Shown here piece by piece: positions 63,421-64,000 of a stretch of 64,000 nucleotides of DNA. This DNA is from Symbiodinium sp. CCMP2592 (Eukaryota; Sar; Dinophyceae; Suessiales; Symbiodiniaceae): assembly GCA_905221615.1 (NCBI GenBank), contig CAJNDT010001292.1:1-64000 (forward strand), read 5' to 3'. The notes under the pieces are model-generated. The model was not told the origin of the DNA. It ran no database searches and saw nothing but the letters and a program-made list of their open reading frames with translations. Position 1 is the stretch's first letter. Every line of letters begins with the position of its first letter. A program made the position numbers and the translations under genes.

Positions 63421-63559
63421 TTTAAGGCTCTTTAAAGGCAGCAGGGAGGATTTCAGGGGTCCCCGGCCGGTTTGCACCAAGGTTTACCGGGGCCCAGAAA
63501 GGAGGATTTCAAGGGTCCCCGGCCGGTTTGCACCAAGGTTTAGGGTTATTACTTTATAA

Positions 63560-64000
63560 GCTGACAGTAGCGGCCTATTCACTGGAGCCGCGTGGACCTG
63601 AGGTCCAGGACCTACGGCTTGCCTTTCGGCCATCGCCTACGGTCCGGCAGGCGCCTTCCGGTCCGCCTGCTGAAGGCCGACCCCTTGGCCGTAGCAGATA
63701 GTACTTCCGGGTCTTGGGGCCGGTCCTTAATTTGAGGTCCCAATCCAAAATTTTGGAGCACCGGTCCGCAATTTTAGGTTCCAAGCCTGAATTTTGCAGC
63801 CCCAGTCCTTCATTTTCGGTTCCAATCCTTAGTTTTAAAGCCTCGTCCTTAATTTGAAGTCTCAATCCTTAATTGTGGCCGACAGGTCCTTAATTTAAGG
63901 TTGGAGGATTTCAAGCGTGCCCGGCCATTTGCACCAAGGTTTACCGGGGCCCGGAAAGGAGGATTTCAAGTGTGCCCGGCCGGTTTGCACCAAGGTTTAG
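63560..64000 (+). repeat. C2 tail: CCTTAATTTTAGG-type repeats
   Basis: Begins with the C1-like GCTGACAGTAGCGGCCTATT segment, then degenerate GGTCCTTAATTTGAGGT units and a repeated CCCGGCCGGTTTGCACCAAG word. No gene. Confidence 0.7.

Larger units (their letters stand above)
60194..64000 (+). mobile_element. C2: class C element with a helicase segment, right end outside the window
   Basis: The 5' 160 bp match C1 (CGCTGCGAGTGCGCTGTCG onward). The two diverge after GGGGGGCTTATATGGTTT. C2 then carries 1.4 kb absent from C1 (about 60350-61770) and realigns with C1 at GCCTCTGGGGCCTTTGCAGG. GTGACAATCTCCAGGCC units, the CCTTAATTTTA array and three W cores follow. Past 63675 it departs from the C1 hairpin end, so the 3' terminus is not reached or is diverged. 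Confidence 0.6.

Overview
The window looks like nuclear DNA of a dinoflagellate, probably near a chromosome end. I infer this from perfect TTTAGGG telomere-type runs, a GC-AG intron in a transposase gene, short introns full of (GA)n/(TA)n microsatellites, and proteins resembling the lineage-specific families I remember from Symbiodiniaceae-type genomes. No search was run. Class labels (A, B, C, D, H, M, W, R) are mine.

Layout. (1) 1-5967, minus strand: a large autonomous Helitron-type transposase gene cut by the left edge. It has an OTU protease-like N-terminus, a C2H2-like finger, and a Rep (HUH/Y2) domain split by two introns. Its third exon (1-2062) is fully open. (2) 6296-7969, minus: pieces of an unrelated host-type gene. 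(3) 8.1-19.3 kb: almost pure repeat. It holds a degenerate CCCTAAA block, two 579-bp direct repeats (R) bracketing a 5.7-kb array of perfect fold-back modules, and an array of GATTGTCAC palindromes. (4) 19.3-64 kb: a head-to-tail chain of elements (A, B, C, D classes) separated by short runs of TTTAGGG. They all point the same way relative to the TTTAGGG strand. A and B carry an 11-bp inverted repeat at the very 5' end, its partner about 25 nt before the 3' end, a small GC hairpin, and a CTAAA terminus. This asymmetric architecture is that of Helentron/Helitron2-like rolling-circle elements. Five B copies carry a small Cys-rich zinc-ribbon-like gene. (5) 25276-39340: a 14,065-bp insertion inside element A1, with a TA target duplication and imperfect inverted termini. 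The empty site is preserved in A3. It carries a 584-aa+ candidate transposase gene and a many-exon minus-strand gene. (6) 60758-61770: a Helitron helicase C-terminal fragment lying antisense inside a C element.

How the parts may work together (inference): a Rep/helicase supplied in trans, of the kind seen at both window ends, could mobilise the non-autonomous A-D elements into telomere-type TTTAGGG DNA. Repeated insertion and telomere-repeat growth would build the co-oriented chain. The main caveat is that such arrays are prone to misassembly, so order and copy number need long-read confirmation.
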